From contig JAVBNP010000012.1 of assembly GCA_031551455.1 (NCBI GenBank), positions 1 to 42,839 of the forward strand: DNA of 42,839 nt, read 5' to 3'. Position 1 is the stretch's first letter. Every line of letters starts with the position of its first letter. Positions 31,975 to 40,869 of the stretch are shown here, in pieces. Below the pieces are notes generated by a model. It saw nothing but the letters and a program-made list of their open reading frames with translations. It had not been told where the DNA came from and searched no databases. The position numbers were made by a program, and so were the translations under genes. The DNA is from JAIRLS01 sp031551455. GTDB taxonomy: Bacteria; Bacteroidota; Bacteroidia; Bacteroidales; UBA4181.

Positions 31975-32399
31975 TCAATGAAAAAATCGGGAGCGTACAG
32001 TTCCAATTCGTTTTTTTGATTCAGAAAAACCTGCATGCTGAATGCTTCCATCGCAAGCGCTCCGTCGCTTTCGCGAAAAACGGAATATTCAAACAATATT
32101 TTTGCCGCGTCGCTGTTGACAAATCGGGTTTCGACAATTGCCGAATCGCCGTAACGCAAAGGAAGTTTATAATCGCAATTCAATTTAACCAACGGTATCG
32201 AATAACCATGCGAACAAACATCCGCATATCCGATTCCGAAATGTTTGCCGAAAGATTCCCTTCCGTCTTCCAAATATTTTATGTACGATCCGTGCCAAAC
32301 AATCTGCATTGAGTCGACTTCACAGAATCTGACTTTAATGATTTGTCTATCAAATAAGTGTGCCAATTTGTTTTGCGAATCGAATATTTTATGATCCAT
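31947..32399 (-). CDS. Hotdog-fold acyl-CoA/ACP thioesterase (4HBT, FadM/YbgC-like)
   Basis: 150 residues of a single hotdog domain: VRFCEVDSMQIVWHGSYIKYLEDGRES with the usual catalytic Asp and the VxHxxY segment, then YSIPLVKLNCDYKLPLRYGD and the strand-rich second half. It hydrolyses acyl thioesters. It starts the transcription unit with the ketosynthase gene, which overlaps its 3' end by 28 bases; translational coupling is likely. Together they suggest a small lipid or polyketide-like pathway. Confidence 0.9.
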   Translation of the reverse strand: MDHKIFDSQNKLAHLFDRQIIKVRFCEVDSMQIVWHGSYIKYLEDGRESFGKHFGIGYADVCSHGYSIPLVKLNCDYKLPLRYGDSAIVETRFVNSDAAKILFEYSVFRESDGALAMEAFSMQVFLNQKNELELYAPDFFIEWKKKWNLA

Positions 32400-32695
32400 T
32401 ATTTAAAAAAATACAAATGTAATTATTCGATTAAATCGAACAATTTCCCGACTTCGTTGTACTATGGTTAATTTTATTTTTTTAACAGATATAAAAGATA
32501 CTATTTTTTGATGAACACATATTTTTTTTAGACAAAAATTCTTTTTCATTCGATGTTTGTTTGCATGGAATTTGCTTATTACAAAAAATAGTATTATCAA
32601 TAATCTGATGGTTAACACGGTAACCTAATTTGATAAAAAAGTATTACCATCGGATTTAAGGTAAAAAATCGGACATAACATAAAATAATTTGATC
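32400..32695. other. AT-rich divergent intergenic region
   Basis: About 295 bases between the thioesterase gene and the first sigma factor gene. Very AT-rich, with runs of A and T. It presumably contains the two divergent promoters. I see no exact TAnnTTTG box for the sigma gene. Confidence 0.5.
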
Positions 32696-33199
32696 ATGAC
32701 AACTTCCGAATTTAGTAATCAGTTGATAAGCCTCGAAGAAAAGTTAAACCGTTTTGCTTTACGATTGACCGCAGATAAAGATAATGCCAAAGATTTGCTG
32801 CAGGATACTTTCTTAAAAGCGCTTGCTTATCGCGAACAATTTGAAGATTCCACCAACTTGAAAGCATGGACTTATACGATCATGAAGAATACGTTTATCA
32901 ATAATTATCGTAAAAGTTCAAGGCAAAATACCACCTTCGATAACACCAAAGATTTATTTTTCCTCAGTCAGAATAAAGACACGTTCAATGTGGAACCCGA
33001 TTCGGTTTTCCGGGAAAAAGAAATCAATAAAGCCATCGAATGTTTGGATGACGAATTTAAAGTTCCTTTCAGAATGCATACGCAAGGTTATAAATACAAA
33101 GAGATCGCCGATATTTTGGGACTTAAAATCGGAACGGTCAAAAGCAGAATATTTTTCACCCGCAAAAAGTTATCGGATATTTTGTACGATTACAATTAA
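32696..33199 (+). CDS. ECF-type sigma-70 family RNA polymerase sigma factor (first of a tandem pair)
   Basis: 167 residues from the ATG at 32696. Region 2: LNRFALRLTADKDNAKDLLQ, then DTFLKALAYREQF and LKAWTYTIMKNTFINNYRK. Region 4: VPFRMHTQGYKYKEIADILG, then LKIGTVKSRIFFTRKKL. The family is a small cytoplasmic sigma factor that recruits RNA polymerase to a restricted promoter set. No anti-sigma factor lies nearby. A second gene with about 79% identity (35 differences by my count) starts 198 bases downstream. A hairpin-plus-T terminator follows the first gene. Confidence 0.95.
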   Translation: MTTSEFSNQLISLEEKLNRFALRLTADKDNAKDLLQDTFLKALAYREQFEDSTNLKAWTYTIMKNTFINNYRKSSRQNTTFDNTKDLFFLSQNKDTFNVEPDSVFREKEINKAIECLDDEFKVPFRMHTQGYKYKEIADILGLKIGTVKSRIFFTRKKLSDILYDYN

Positions 33200-33231
33200 T
33201 CCGACGGATCATCAACGGGTCAAAAGCGCGT

Positions 33232-33290
33232 AAAAGCATGCTTTTCGTTAAAAACGGCAACAATTACCATAACGAGAAGCATGCTTTTTT
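33232..33290 (+). terminator. Terminator after first sigma factor gene
   Basis: aaaagcatgcttttcgtta and taacgagaagcatgctttt pair with one G-T wobble, followed by a run of T. The stem is about 19 base pairs, unusually long for a simple terminator. Confidence 0.75.
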
Positions 33291-33319
33291 TGTGAAACAC
33301 AAAATTATTACCGATATAT

Positions 33320-33351
33320 TTTGCATTCCTTCGACAAAAATCTTATCTTCG
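33320..33351 (+). promoter_or_regulatory. Promoter for second sigma factor gene
   Basis: TTTG at 33320-33323, 20-base spacer, TATCTTCG at 33344-33351; this is a one-base variant of the TAnnTTTG -7 box. Confidence 0.5.
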
Positions 33352-33397
33352 CAACAGAAAGCCGAAAATTCGGCCAACAACATAAAATCATTCGATC

Positions 33398-33910
33398 ATG
33401 ACGGCATCGGAATTCAACAGTCGGTTGATTGATCTCAAGGAGATGCTGAACCGTTTTGCATTGCGGTTGACTGCGCATAAAGACGATGCCGAAGATTTGC
33501 TGCAGGATACTTTTTTGAAAGCGCTTGCATATCGCAATCAATTTGAAGATTCCTCCAATCTGAAAGCATGGGCCTGTGCGATCATGAAAAATACATATAT
33601 CAACAATTACCGCAAAAATTCACGACAAAACACCACATTTGACAATACCAAGGATTTGTTCCTTCTCAGCCAAAATAGAGATACATCCAACGTGGAACCC
33701 GATTCGGCATACAGAGAAAAAGAAATCAACAAAGCCATCGAGCGTTTGGATAATGAATTTAAGGTACCGTTCAAAATGCACATGCAAGGGTATAAATACA
33801 AAGAAATAGCCGAAATATTGGGAATTAAAATCGGAACGGTTAAAAGCAGAATATCCTCCACGCGCGATAAATTATCGAGTATTTTGGACGGATACGACCA
33901 ACCCGACTAA
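33398..33910 (+). CDS. ECF-type sigma-70 family RNA polymerase sigma factor (second of pair)
   Basis: 170 residues, same domain plan as the gene at 32696: DTFLKALAYRNQF, LKAWACAIMKNTYINNYRK, VPFKMHMQGYKYKEIAEILG, GTVKSRISSTRDKL. The first and last ~20 residues, the region-2.4 helix and the last region-4 helix carry most of the differences, while DNA-contacting central parts are almost unchanged. It has its own promoter and is separated from the first copy by a terminator. No anti-sigma gene is adjacent. Confidence 0.95.
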   Translation: MTASEFNSRLIDLKEMLNRFALRLTAHKDDAEDLLQDTFLKALAYRNQFEDSSNLKAWACAIMKNTYINNYRKNSRQNTTFDNTKDLFLLSQNRDTSNVEPDSAYREKEINKAIERLDNEFKVPFKMHMQGYKYKEIAEILGIKIGTVKSRISSTRDKLSSILDGYDQPD

Positions 33911-33964
33911 ATGTCGCATATCGAAAAAGTGCGTTTTTCGATATCACAAACCTTCCCCGCGAAC

Positions 33965-33995
33965 TTTGTAAATTGCCGCCAAAGTCGTACCTTCG
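33965..33995 (+). promoter_or_regulatory. Promoter for the propeller-glycosidase gene
   Basis: TTTG at 33965-33968, 19-base spacer, TACCTTCG at 33988-33995; TTCG variant as at the second sigma gene. Confidence 0.55.
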
Positions 33996-34025
33996 CATCT
34001 CAATCACATCGTAAAAGCGAAACTC

Positions 34026-35096
34026 ATGAAAAAACAGTTCCGAATCCTTGGTTTTATATTGATTTGTATCGTATTATCGTTGCCTGTTACCGCACAATCG
34101 GGCAACGTATCGCCCGAAAAAATGAAACAAGTTTACGAAGAAATCAAAACTCCGTACAAGTACGGCTTGGTTCTGGTACCGGAAGGCACATCAACAATGG
34201 TCGATTGTCCGAGCGTTTTTCGATACAAAAAGGCGTGGTACATGACATACCTCACATTCGACGGAAAAGGATACGAAACCCGGATTGCCAAAAGCGATGA
34301 TTTGTTGCATTGGAAAGACTTGGGAAAAATTTTGTCGTTCACGACCGATACTTGGGATGCAAACCAAAAAGCGGGTTACATTGCTTTACAGGATTATAAA
34401 TGGGGCGGCAGTTACGAAGTGGAAAAATACAACGGAAAATACTGGATGTCGTATCTGGGCGGTGCGAAAGAAGGCTATGAAGCCGGCATGTTGGGCATCG
34501 GCATGGCCAACACGAAAAAATTGGTTGATCCCGAAGAATGGGTTCGCTTGGCTCGACCGGTGATATTTCCCACCGACGGTGATGCTCGATGGTACGATGA
34601 CGTTACCATTTACAAGAGTTCCATCATACACGACAAGAAAAAAACGTTGGGACATCCGTTTGTGATGTATTACAACGGCAACGGCAAAGACAAGGTGGAA
34701 CGAATCGCCATGGCGGTATCCGACGATATGGAACACTGGAAACGATACGGTTCGGAACCGGTGATGGATCACCAAAAGGGGATCACGGGCGACGCGGTAA
34801 TCGCCAAAATGGACGATTTATGGGTTATGTTTTATTTCGGCGCTTTTTGGAAACCGGGTGCTTTCGATCGTTTTGCCTGTTCCTACGATTTGGTCAACTG
34901 GACAGATTGGGACGGAGACGATTTGATCAGCCCGTCGGAACCGTATGACGCCAAATTTGCACACAAGCCGTTTGTGCTGAAACACAACGGTATCGTATAC
35001 CACTTCTATTGTGCGGTTGACCAACAAAACCATCGGGGAATAGCGGTGGCAACTTCCAAAGATTTGGGAAAAAGCACGCTCCGATTTTCCGAATGA
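34026..35096 (+). CDS. Secreted five-bladed beta-propeller glycoside hydrolase (GH43/GH130-like)
   Basis: 356 residues. Signal peptide (FRILGFILICIVLSLPVTAQ). Blade motifs: VDCPSVFRYKKAWYMTYLTF, TRIAKSDDLLHWKDLGKIL, YEVEKYNGKYWMSYLGG, HPFVMYYNGNGKDKVERIAM, AVSDDMEHWKRYGSEPV and GDAVIAKMDDLWVMFYFGA, and AHKPFVLKHNGIVYHFYCAV. This is the propeller-glycosidase pattern of families such as GH43, GH32/68 and GH130; the exact family is not certain. Acidic residues suited to catalysis are in VDCP, DDVTIY and GDAV. Possibly a periplasmic glycosidase or phosphorylase; substrate unknown. Confidence 0.8.
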   Translation: MKKQFRILGFILICIVLSLPVTAQSGNVSPEKMKQVYEEIKTPYKYGLVLVPEGTSTMVDCPSVFRYKKAWYMTYLTFDGKGYETRIAKSDDLLHWKDLGKILSFTTDTWDANQKAGYIALQDYKWGGSYEVEKYNGKYWMSYLGGAKEGYEAGMLGIGMANTKKLVDPEEWVRLARPVIFPTDGDARWYDDVTIYKSSIIHDKKKTLGHPFVMYYNGNGKDKVERIAMAVSDDMEHWKRYGSEPVMDHQKGITGDAVIAKMDDLWVMFYFGAFWKPGAFDRFACSYDLVNWTDWDGDDLISPSEPYDAKFAHKPFVLKHNGIVYHFYCAVDQQNHRGIAVATSKDLGKSTLRFSE

Positions 35097-35133
35097 GGTA
35101 CAATGATGTAATCGACCCGTAAAAAGGTCGGTA

Positions 35134-36372
35134 TCACTTTAACTCCTTCGGATAGCACAAAAAATATTTCTCTACGGGTTTCGACATTCCGAACAGGTTG
35201 TCTAAATCGGATGCTACGGTAATATCGACAGGTTGACCTTTTTGCATGACAAGGATGCTTTCGTCGGTTTTGTTGCTGTCGTATGCATGATTGGATAATT
35301 TGCCCGAACGAACGAAATAATCGGCATCGGATTCGTTCAACCCGTAAGCGGCGATTGTTCTTTTTCGGAAATCATCGATGCGATCGCAAGCAAACAGTTC
35401 GTTTTGCATCTCAATGCGAAATAACCGTCGATTGACCAAATTGGTTGCCAAACGCGATAAAACGGGATCGTCATGTGTCATCCACATTTTGACGGCAATC
35501 GAAATGTCGTCGTCATCCAGTTTTGCATAATGCGCCAGTACTTCCGAAAGATTTTGTTCCATGCAAGCCGAGGAAAAATCGCGGAGAAAATACAATAAAT
35601 CGGGCGTTGCAAACAGATGCCGGCCCGACGCGAGAAGCTCTTTGGCTCTCCGCAAAATACTCAACAACAACTGATCGGCTGCGATCACCGTTTTGTGCAA
35701 ATACACCTGCCAATACATCAACCGCCGCGCCAACAAAAACTTTTCGATGGAGTAAATACCTTTCGCTTCAATCACCAATTCGTCCCGATAAACATGCAAC
35801 ATTTTGATGATTCGGTCGGATCCGATAATACCCTCGGTAACGCCCGTAAAAAAGCTGTCGCGACGCAGATAATCGAGCCTGTCCATATCCAGTTGCCCGG
35901 ATACCAATTGACACAAAAACTTTTTCGGATATTCTTTTCGGAAAACGGCAATTGCCGCATCCAATTTTCCGTCAAACTCCCGGTTCAATTGCTGCATGAA
36001 AAACAGCGAAAGCGTTTCGTGCGACACATTTTCAACCATCGTTCGTTCCAACGCATGCGAATACGGACCGTGGCCGATATCGTGCAACAAAATGGCGATC
36101 GAAGCGGCTTCCGCCTCCGGTTCGGTAATGTCGAGACCTTTGGCCCGCAACGTGGCAACGGCCTCTTCCATTAAATACATCGCCCCCAAGGCGTGCTGAA
36201 AACGGGTATGGTTGGCTCCGGGATATACCAAATTGGTGAGTCCGAGTTGTTTGATGCGTCGCAATCGCTGAAAATACGGATGCTCCATCAAATCGTACAC
36301 GATCGGATAAGATATATTGATGAACCCGTATACCGGGTCGTTAACTATTTTTCGTTTGTTGTCGAACTGCAT
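35134..36372 (-). CDS. HD-domain phosphohydrolase (SAMHD1/dNTPase-like)
   Basis: 412 residues. N-terminal HD core: FQRLRRIKQLGLTNLVYPGA, HTRFQHALGAMYLMEEA and ILLHDIGHGPYSHALE (His-Asp pair), followed by the expected VSHETLSLFFM and QLDMDRLDYLRRDSFFTG (second metal or substrate Asp). These are shared by the SAMHD1/dGTPase-type HD proteins, which degrade dNTPs. The C-terminal ~180 residues are less conserved. A minus-strand TAACTTTG box (36395-36402) lies upstream. Confidence 0.92.
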   Translation of the reverse strand: MQFDNKRKIVNDPVYGFINISYPIVYDLMEHPYFQRLRRIKQLGLTNLVYPGANHTRFQHALGAMYLMEEAVATLRAKGLDITEPEAEAASIAILLHDIGHGPYSHALERTMVENVSHETLSLFFMQQLNREFDGKLDAAIAVFRKEYPKKFLCQLVSGQLDMDRLDYLRRDSFFTGVTEGIIGSDRIIKMLHVYRDELVIEAKGIYSIEKFLLARRLMYWQVYLHKTVIAADQLLLSILRRAKELLASGRHLFATPDLLYFLRDFSSACMEQNLSEVLAHYAKLDDDDISIAVKMWMTHDDPVLSRLATNLVNRRLFRIEMQNELFACDRIDDFRKRTIAAYGLNESDADYFVRSGKLSNHAYDSNKTDESILVMQKGQPVDITVASDLDNLFGMSKPVEKYFLCYPKELK

Positions 36373-36480
36373 GAAACTATTTTGATAATAATCGCAAAGT
36401 TAGCGATTTTTCGGCAGATCGGACGGTTTTTATGAGCCTTTCATATCTCTATTTTAGTTTCTCCAATATCCGATTCCGAC

Positions 36481-37182
36481 CTACAACAAGTTCACCATTT
36501 TTACCGGTTCCAATTCTCCAATTGCCTCGATGATACTGTCGATGGGTAGATTTTCTTTGTACGTAATCGTAAAATTCATTTCGGTGGTCACTTTTACGTA
36601 GCTGTGGTGAATATCCACGTTCATCACGGTTAGCGGATAAGATTTCAAAATGGCCAAAATACTGTCGGAAGTCACGGCTCGGCTTTCGGTAATCACCGAC
36701 AACACTTTGGTAATGCGATCGGGAATAATTCGCTTCTCGAATCGTTCCAACACAATCAAAGCCATCAACATCAAGAAAGCGGCGATTCCGGAAATAATAT
36801 ACAATCCCGCACCCACACCCATTCCGATGGCCGAAATCAACCAAATGGAAGCAGCGGTGGTCAGTCCGCGAACATTGGATCCGATTTTGATGATGGCCCC
36901 CGCGCCCAAAAAACCGATACCTGTAATGATCTGTGCGGCAATCCGTCCCGGATCACCGTTTTTAAAATCAACGTATTCCTGCGGAATATAGATCGAAAGC
37001 ATCATTAACAAGGTAGCGCCCAAACAAATCAGGATGTGTGTTCGAAACCCCGCGGGCTGCAATCGCCAACGACGCTCCAATCCAACAATCCCACCTATCA
37101 AAAAACTGACTAACAACCGAAAAGTTGCCGTTGTCGTATTTATTTCCGTCGAATATAACGCTTCGTGAAGCCAAGTTGCCAT
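36481..37182 (-). CDS. MgtC/SapB family membrane protein
   Basis: 233 residues. N-terminal ~140 residues contain four or five membrane segments with family motifs: LLVSFLIGGIVGLERRWR, GFRTHILICLGATLLMMLS, RIAAQIITGIGFLGAGAIIK, NVRGLTTAASIWLISAIGMG. The C-terminal part (~150-233) is a small cytoplasmic ACT-like domain (VDIHHSYVKVTTEMNFTITY). Family members affect Mg2+ homeostasis or inhibit F1Fo ATPase in some species; the function here is inferred from family. Minus-strand TACTTTTG (37224-37231) is a likely -7 box. Confidence 0.93.
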   Translation of the reverse strand: MATWLHEALYSTEINTTTATFRLLVSFLIGGIVGLERRWRLQPAGFRTHILICLGATLLMMLSIYIPQEYVDFKNGDPGRIAAQIITGIGFLGAGAIIKIGSNVRGLTTAASIWLISAIGMGVGAGLYIISGIAAFLMLMALIVLERFEKRIIPDRITKVLSVITESRAVTSDSILAILKSYPLTVMNVDIHHSYVKVTTEMNFTITYKENLPIDSIIEAIGELEPVKMVNLL

Positions 37183-37223
37183 TGCTTTTACAAGATGATG
37201 CGATTAATAAGTCCCATTTTTAA

Positions 37224-37231
37224 CAAAAGTA
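37224..37231 (-). promoter_or_regulatory. -7 promoter box for the MgtC/SapB gene
   Basis: Minus-strand TACTTTTG (plus-strand caaaagta), 42 bases upstream of the start at 37182. Confidence 0.5.
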
Positions 37232-37307
37232 GCATATTTTATAAACGAAAAAGAGTCGAAAATAAAAAACTTAACAATTTCTTAACGTTGAACCGAGATG
37301 AAGCATC

Positions 37308-37315
37308 TATTTTTG
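37308..37315 (+). promoter_or_regulatory. -7 promoter box for the phosphate transporter gene
   Basis: TATTTTTG at 37308-37315. It lies inside the first codons of the longest ORF, so the transcript would begin near 37322. This supports a start at 37334 (or 37325) rather than 37298. Confidence 0.55.
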
Positions 37316-37333
37316 CAGGGTAATATGCACCAT

Positions 37334-39580
37334 ATGGATACATACGTTATTCTTGTCGCCGTCTTATTGCTCTTTGCATTTTTCGACCTTGTGGTGGGGG
37401 TCAGCAACGATGCATCCAACTTCCTAAACTCGGCCATCGGTTCAAAGGTGGCTTCGTTTCGCACCATCATGATTTTTGCCTGTTTGGGAGTCGTCATCGG
37501 TGCCACTTTTTCGAGCGGCATGATGGATATTGCACGAAACGGATTGTTCAACCCCGACAAATTTTATTTCAGCGAGATTATTTGGATATTCGTCGGCGTC
37601 ATGGTTGCCGACGTGCTGTTGCTCGACATTTTCAATGGTTTGGGATTGCCTACTTCTACCACGGTATCCATTGTATTCGACTTATTGGGTGCGTCGCTTG
37701 CCATGGCATTGTACAAACTTTCGAAATCGAACGGAGGTTTCGCCGAATTGGGCAATTACATCAACACCGAAAAAGCGTTGGCCATTATCAGCGGTATTCT
37801 TATATCGGTGGTGGTAGCTTTTCTTGCGGGGATCATCGTCCAATGGATCGTGCGGGTTGTTTTTTCGTTCGATTATCGCAAGTCGTATAAATACTTCGGA
37901 GCCGTTTTCGGAGGTATTGCCATCACGGCCATCGTGTATTTTATGATCATGAAAGGAGCCAAAGGTGCTTCGTTCATGAAACCCGAATATCTCCAATGGA
38001 TTACCGAACATCATTGGCAATTATTACTCGGCAATTTTGTTTGTTGGACTATCCTTTTGCAATCGTTGATGTGGACGTTGAAAACCAATGTGCTGAAAGT
38101 TGTCATTTTGGTGGGAACCTTTGCTTTGGCGATGGCTTTTGCGGGCAATGATTTGGTGAATTTCATCGGTGTACCCTTGGCGGGATTGGAATCGTACAAA
38201 TTGTATGCGGATTCGGGCGTTGCCGATAACAGTTTAATGATGGGCGCGCTAAAAGACCCCGTCAGCACCCCTACCGTCTTCTTGCTGATTGCCGGTATCA
38301 TCATGGCCGGAACATTGGTATTTTCGCGCCGTGCCCGAAAAGTAATCGATACCACCGTCAACCTGAGTCGTCAAGACGCGGGCGAAGAACAATTCGATTC
38401 GACGTTGCTTGCCCGTTCGTTGGTACGCGGTTCGTTGAATGTTTCCGGATTTTTCGAAAGTATTGTTCCCAAAAGGTGGCAGAAAAGAATCGATCGGCGT
38501 TTTCGCCAAAGACAAACCGATGAGGATGTTGCTTTCGATCAAGTACGAGCATCGGTCAATTTGGTGGTTGCCAGTATCTTGATTGCTTCGGCAACGTCAT
38601 TGAAACTACCGCTTTCCACCACTTACGTTACCTTCATGGTAGCGATGGGCAGTTCGCTGGCCGATCGCGCATGGGATCGTGAAACGGCCGTATATCGAAT
38701 CACCGGAGTGATCACCGTCATCGGCGGTTGGTTTATTACCGCCGTATCGGCCTTAACCTTATCCTGCTTGATAACATTCCTTCTCGTTTGGGGAAAATGG
38801 ATCGCTTTTGCCGGATGCGTTCTCGTGGTGGGGTATTTCATGTTCCGTTCATTATTCCTTTCCGAGAAGGAAGAAAAAGAAAAGGAAAAAAAGAAAAAGA
38901 AAAACACCGCTTTATTGAGCGCCAAGTCGGTTACTTCGTCGCGTGTTTTCGAAAGTTGCAACGAACAAATCGTATCATCAACCATATCGGCTTCCAAGCT
39001 CTACTATCTTACACTCAACAACTTCTTGGACGGTAGACGCAGAGCGTTAAAAAACCTGCACGATGATGTGTATGAGCTGAGCAAACAAACCAAAGATCTT
39101 AAGAATACTTCGTATAAAGTAATCGCCAAATTACAAGGCGACGTAGCCGAATCGGGTCAATTTTACGTGCAGGTGGTCGATGCGGCCCGAGAGACAGCCA
39201 ATAGCGTGTTGTACATTTATAAACCGGCATTCGAATACATCGATAATAATCATACACCATTTTCGCCCGTACAGGTAGAAGAACTCACCGAACTGAACGA
39301 CGAAATGTCGGCGTTTTTCAACATGATTTTGCACACGTTGAAGAACCGCAAATACGAAAATTCTTCGGAAGAAATACGAAAACGGAAAGTGAGCGTACTT
39401 GCCTTGATCGACATCCTGCAACGTAAACAGTTGAAACGAATCAAAAAACAGGAAGTTTCGACACGCAACAGTGTGCTTTATCTTAACATATTGACGGAGA
39501 CCAAGAATTTAACGCTATTTTCGGTAAGTTTGGTCAAATCGAACCGTCATTTCTACGATTTGGTATCGAACAAACGATAA
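37334..39580 (+). CDS. PiT-family inorganic phosphate transporter with C-terminal PhoU-like domain
   Basis: About 748 residues from the ATG at 37334 (MDTYVILVAVLLLFAFFDLV). Starts at 37298 and 37325 exist, but a -7 promoter box sits at 37308-37315. The N-terminal ~500 residues form the transporter with two PiT signature repeats: VGVSNDASNFLNSAIGS and AFAGNDLVNFIGVPLAG. The Lys/Glu-rich linker (EKEEKEKEKKKKKN) is followed by a helical PhoU-like cytoplasmic domain to the end. Phosphate/H+ or Na+ symport is the family role; the PhoU-like part may regulate activity. The fusion is common in Bacteroidetes PiT proteins. Confidence 0.93.
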   Translation: MDTYVILVAVLLLFAFFDLVVGVSNDASNFLNSAIGSKVASFRTIMIFACLGVVIGATFSSGMMDIARNGLFNPDKFYFSEIIWIFVGVMVADVLLLDIFNGLGLPTSTTVSIVFDLLGASLAMALYKLSKSNGGFAELGNYINTEKALAIISGILISVVVAFLAGIIVQWIVRVVFSFDYRKSYKYFGAVFGGIAITAIVYFMIMKGAKGASFMKPEYLQWITEHHWQLLLGNFVCWTILLQSLMWTLKTNVLKVVILVGTFALAMAFAGNDLVNFIGVPLAGLESYKLYADSGVADNSLMMGALKDPVSTPTVFLLIAGIIMAGTLVFSRRARKVIDTTVNLSRQDAGEEQFDSTLLARSLVRGSLNVSGFFESIVPKRWQKRIDRRFRQRQTDEDVAFDQVRASVNLVVASILIASATSLKLPLSTTYVTFMVAMGSSLADRAWDRETAVYRITGVITVIGGWFITAVSALTLSCLITFLLVWGKWIAFAGCVLVVGYFMFRSLFLSEKEEKEKEKKKKKNTALLSAKSVTSSRVFESCNEQIVSSTISASKLYYLTLNNFLDGRRRALKNLHDDVYELSKQTKDLKNTSYKVIAKLQGDVAESGQFYVQVVDAARETANSVLYIYKPAFEYIDNNHTPFSPVQVEELTELNDEMSAFFNMILHTLKNRKYENSSEEIRKRKVSVLALIDILQRKQLKRIKKQEVSTRNSVLYLNILTETKNLTLFSVSLVKSNRHFYDLVSNKR

Positions 39581-39606
39581 AAGAGGGAAAAAATATCGTT
39601 CGGGTA

Positions 39607-39637
39607 TTTGCGAAATAAAAAAAGCTGTTTACCTTTG
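39607..39637 (+). promoter_or_regulatory. tRNA-Phe promoter
   Basis: TTTG (39607-39610), 19-base spacer, TACCTTTG (39630-39637), 16 bases before the tRNA. Exact match to the Bacteroidetes consensus. Confidence 0.75.
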
Positions 39638-39653
39638 CACCGTCAAAAAATAA

Positions 39654-39726
<73 letters not shown>

Positions 39727-39740
39727 CTTTTAAAAATCAT

Positions 39741-39778
39741 AAAATCCTTGAAGTGTTCAATTTCAAGGATTTTTCTTT
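39741..39778 (+). terminator. Rho-independent terminator after tRNA-Phe
   Basis: aaaatccttgaa and ttcaaggattttt pair around gtgttcaat, followed by ttttcttttt. Confidence 0.8.
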
Positions 39779-39890
39779 TTTCGGAAATCACACTTTCTAT
39801 GAAACCAGATAATTTTTAGCATCAACAAACCAAGATGATGGTTTTGTTGAGAAGGAGTTATTGTTATGCAACATTTAAATATTATCTCCT

Positions 39891-39898
39891 TATCTTTG
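39891..39898 (+). promoter_or_regulatory. -7 promoter box for the FRG gene
   Basis: TATCTTTG, 18 bases before the ATG at 39916. Confidence 0.55.
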
Positions 39899-39915
39899 TG
39901 AAAAATCGGTTTCAA

Positions 39916-40869
39916 ATGGGGGTTAAAACTTTCAACGTAAAATGTAAAGATCTTATTAAACTATTTTTGTATCCGCAAGAAGTCTCTGATTTTCCATATA
40001 ACAAAGTGATAAAAACTATAGCGGTCTCTGACCATCATAAAGATCTTCACCTTTTTAATAAAATTATTCCGTGGAATGGTTGGATATTTAGAGGACATAT
40101 GTCTTCTTCATGGACGCTAAGTTCAACATTGGAACGTAATTTAAATCTATTCAACATAGAGAAGAATCAATATTTTAAAAAAGAACAAGCTTTATTACGT
40201 GAATTTCAACGTTCATATTATCAGTATTCATCACATATTCCCGATGGAGACGATTATTATGAATGGATTTCAATAATGCAACATTTAGGGGCACCTACGC
40301 GATTTGTGGATTTTACTTACTCTCCATTTGTTGCTATTTTTTTGCTGTAGAAGGTCTTGACTTCACTATTCCTTGCGAATTTGTATTGTGGGCCATTGAT
40401 AAAATATGGTTAGAACATAAATATAAGAAATTCCTTCCTGAAGAAATTAATGAGTTATATGAGGATGACCCTTTAGGCAAATCACTTAAGATTCAATCTA
40501 AAATCATTCAGAACATTAATAAGTTTAGTACCATTATTAATATAAATCCTTTTTACCTGAATGAAAGATTGTTAATACAACAAGGCTTGTTCCTATTTTC
40601 ATCTAATTTTGAAATAACTATGGAACATATATTAAATGTAATGATGGAAAAAGATGATGGAAAAAGATGATGAAAAGAATAAAGCAATTAAACTAAAAAT
40701 CAGTTATAAACCAGAAGATATTCGGGAAATACTATTCTTTTTGGAAAAGGTTAATATTAATAGACGAACATTATTTCCAGGATTGGATGGATTTGCTACA
40801 TCATTAAAATTGAAAAGTGCAATATCTTGGTTAACACCTTTTATTAAGACAACAAAAAACAAAATTTAA
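39916..40869 (+). pseudogene. FRG-domain protein, disrupted by a T-run frameshift and a 13-bp duplication
   Basis: From the ATG at 39916 the first frame gives MGVKTFNVKCKDLIKL and the FRG core: WIFRGHMSSSWTLSSTLER, ALLREFQRSYYQYSSHIP, MQHLGAPTRFVDFTYSPFVA. It stops at 40350. Adding one T to the run at 40337-40343 restores VAIFFAVEGLDF, then CEFVLWAIDKIW. That frame runs to a stop at 40668-40670. A 13-base unit (atggaaaaagatg) is duplicated at 40644-40656/40657-40669; with one copy removed the frame continues (NVMMEKDDEKNKAIKL ... KSAISWLTPF) to the stop at 40867. FRG proteins are small, often prophage- or defence-linked proteins of unknown activity. The base composition is AT-rich, suggesting accessory origin. 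A sequencing error at the T run is the alternative for the first break. Confidence 0.82.

Noticed and set aside
32403..32618. Short minus-strand ORF in the sigma/thioesterase intergenic region
   Set aside because: AT-rich low-complexity translation, no family resemblance, no start context; probably chance.
38728..39036. ORF overlapping the Lys/Glu-rich linker of the phosphate transporter
   Set aside because: Out-of-frame shadow of the linker; no independent evidence.
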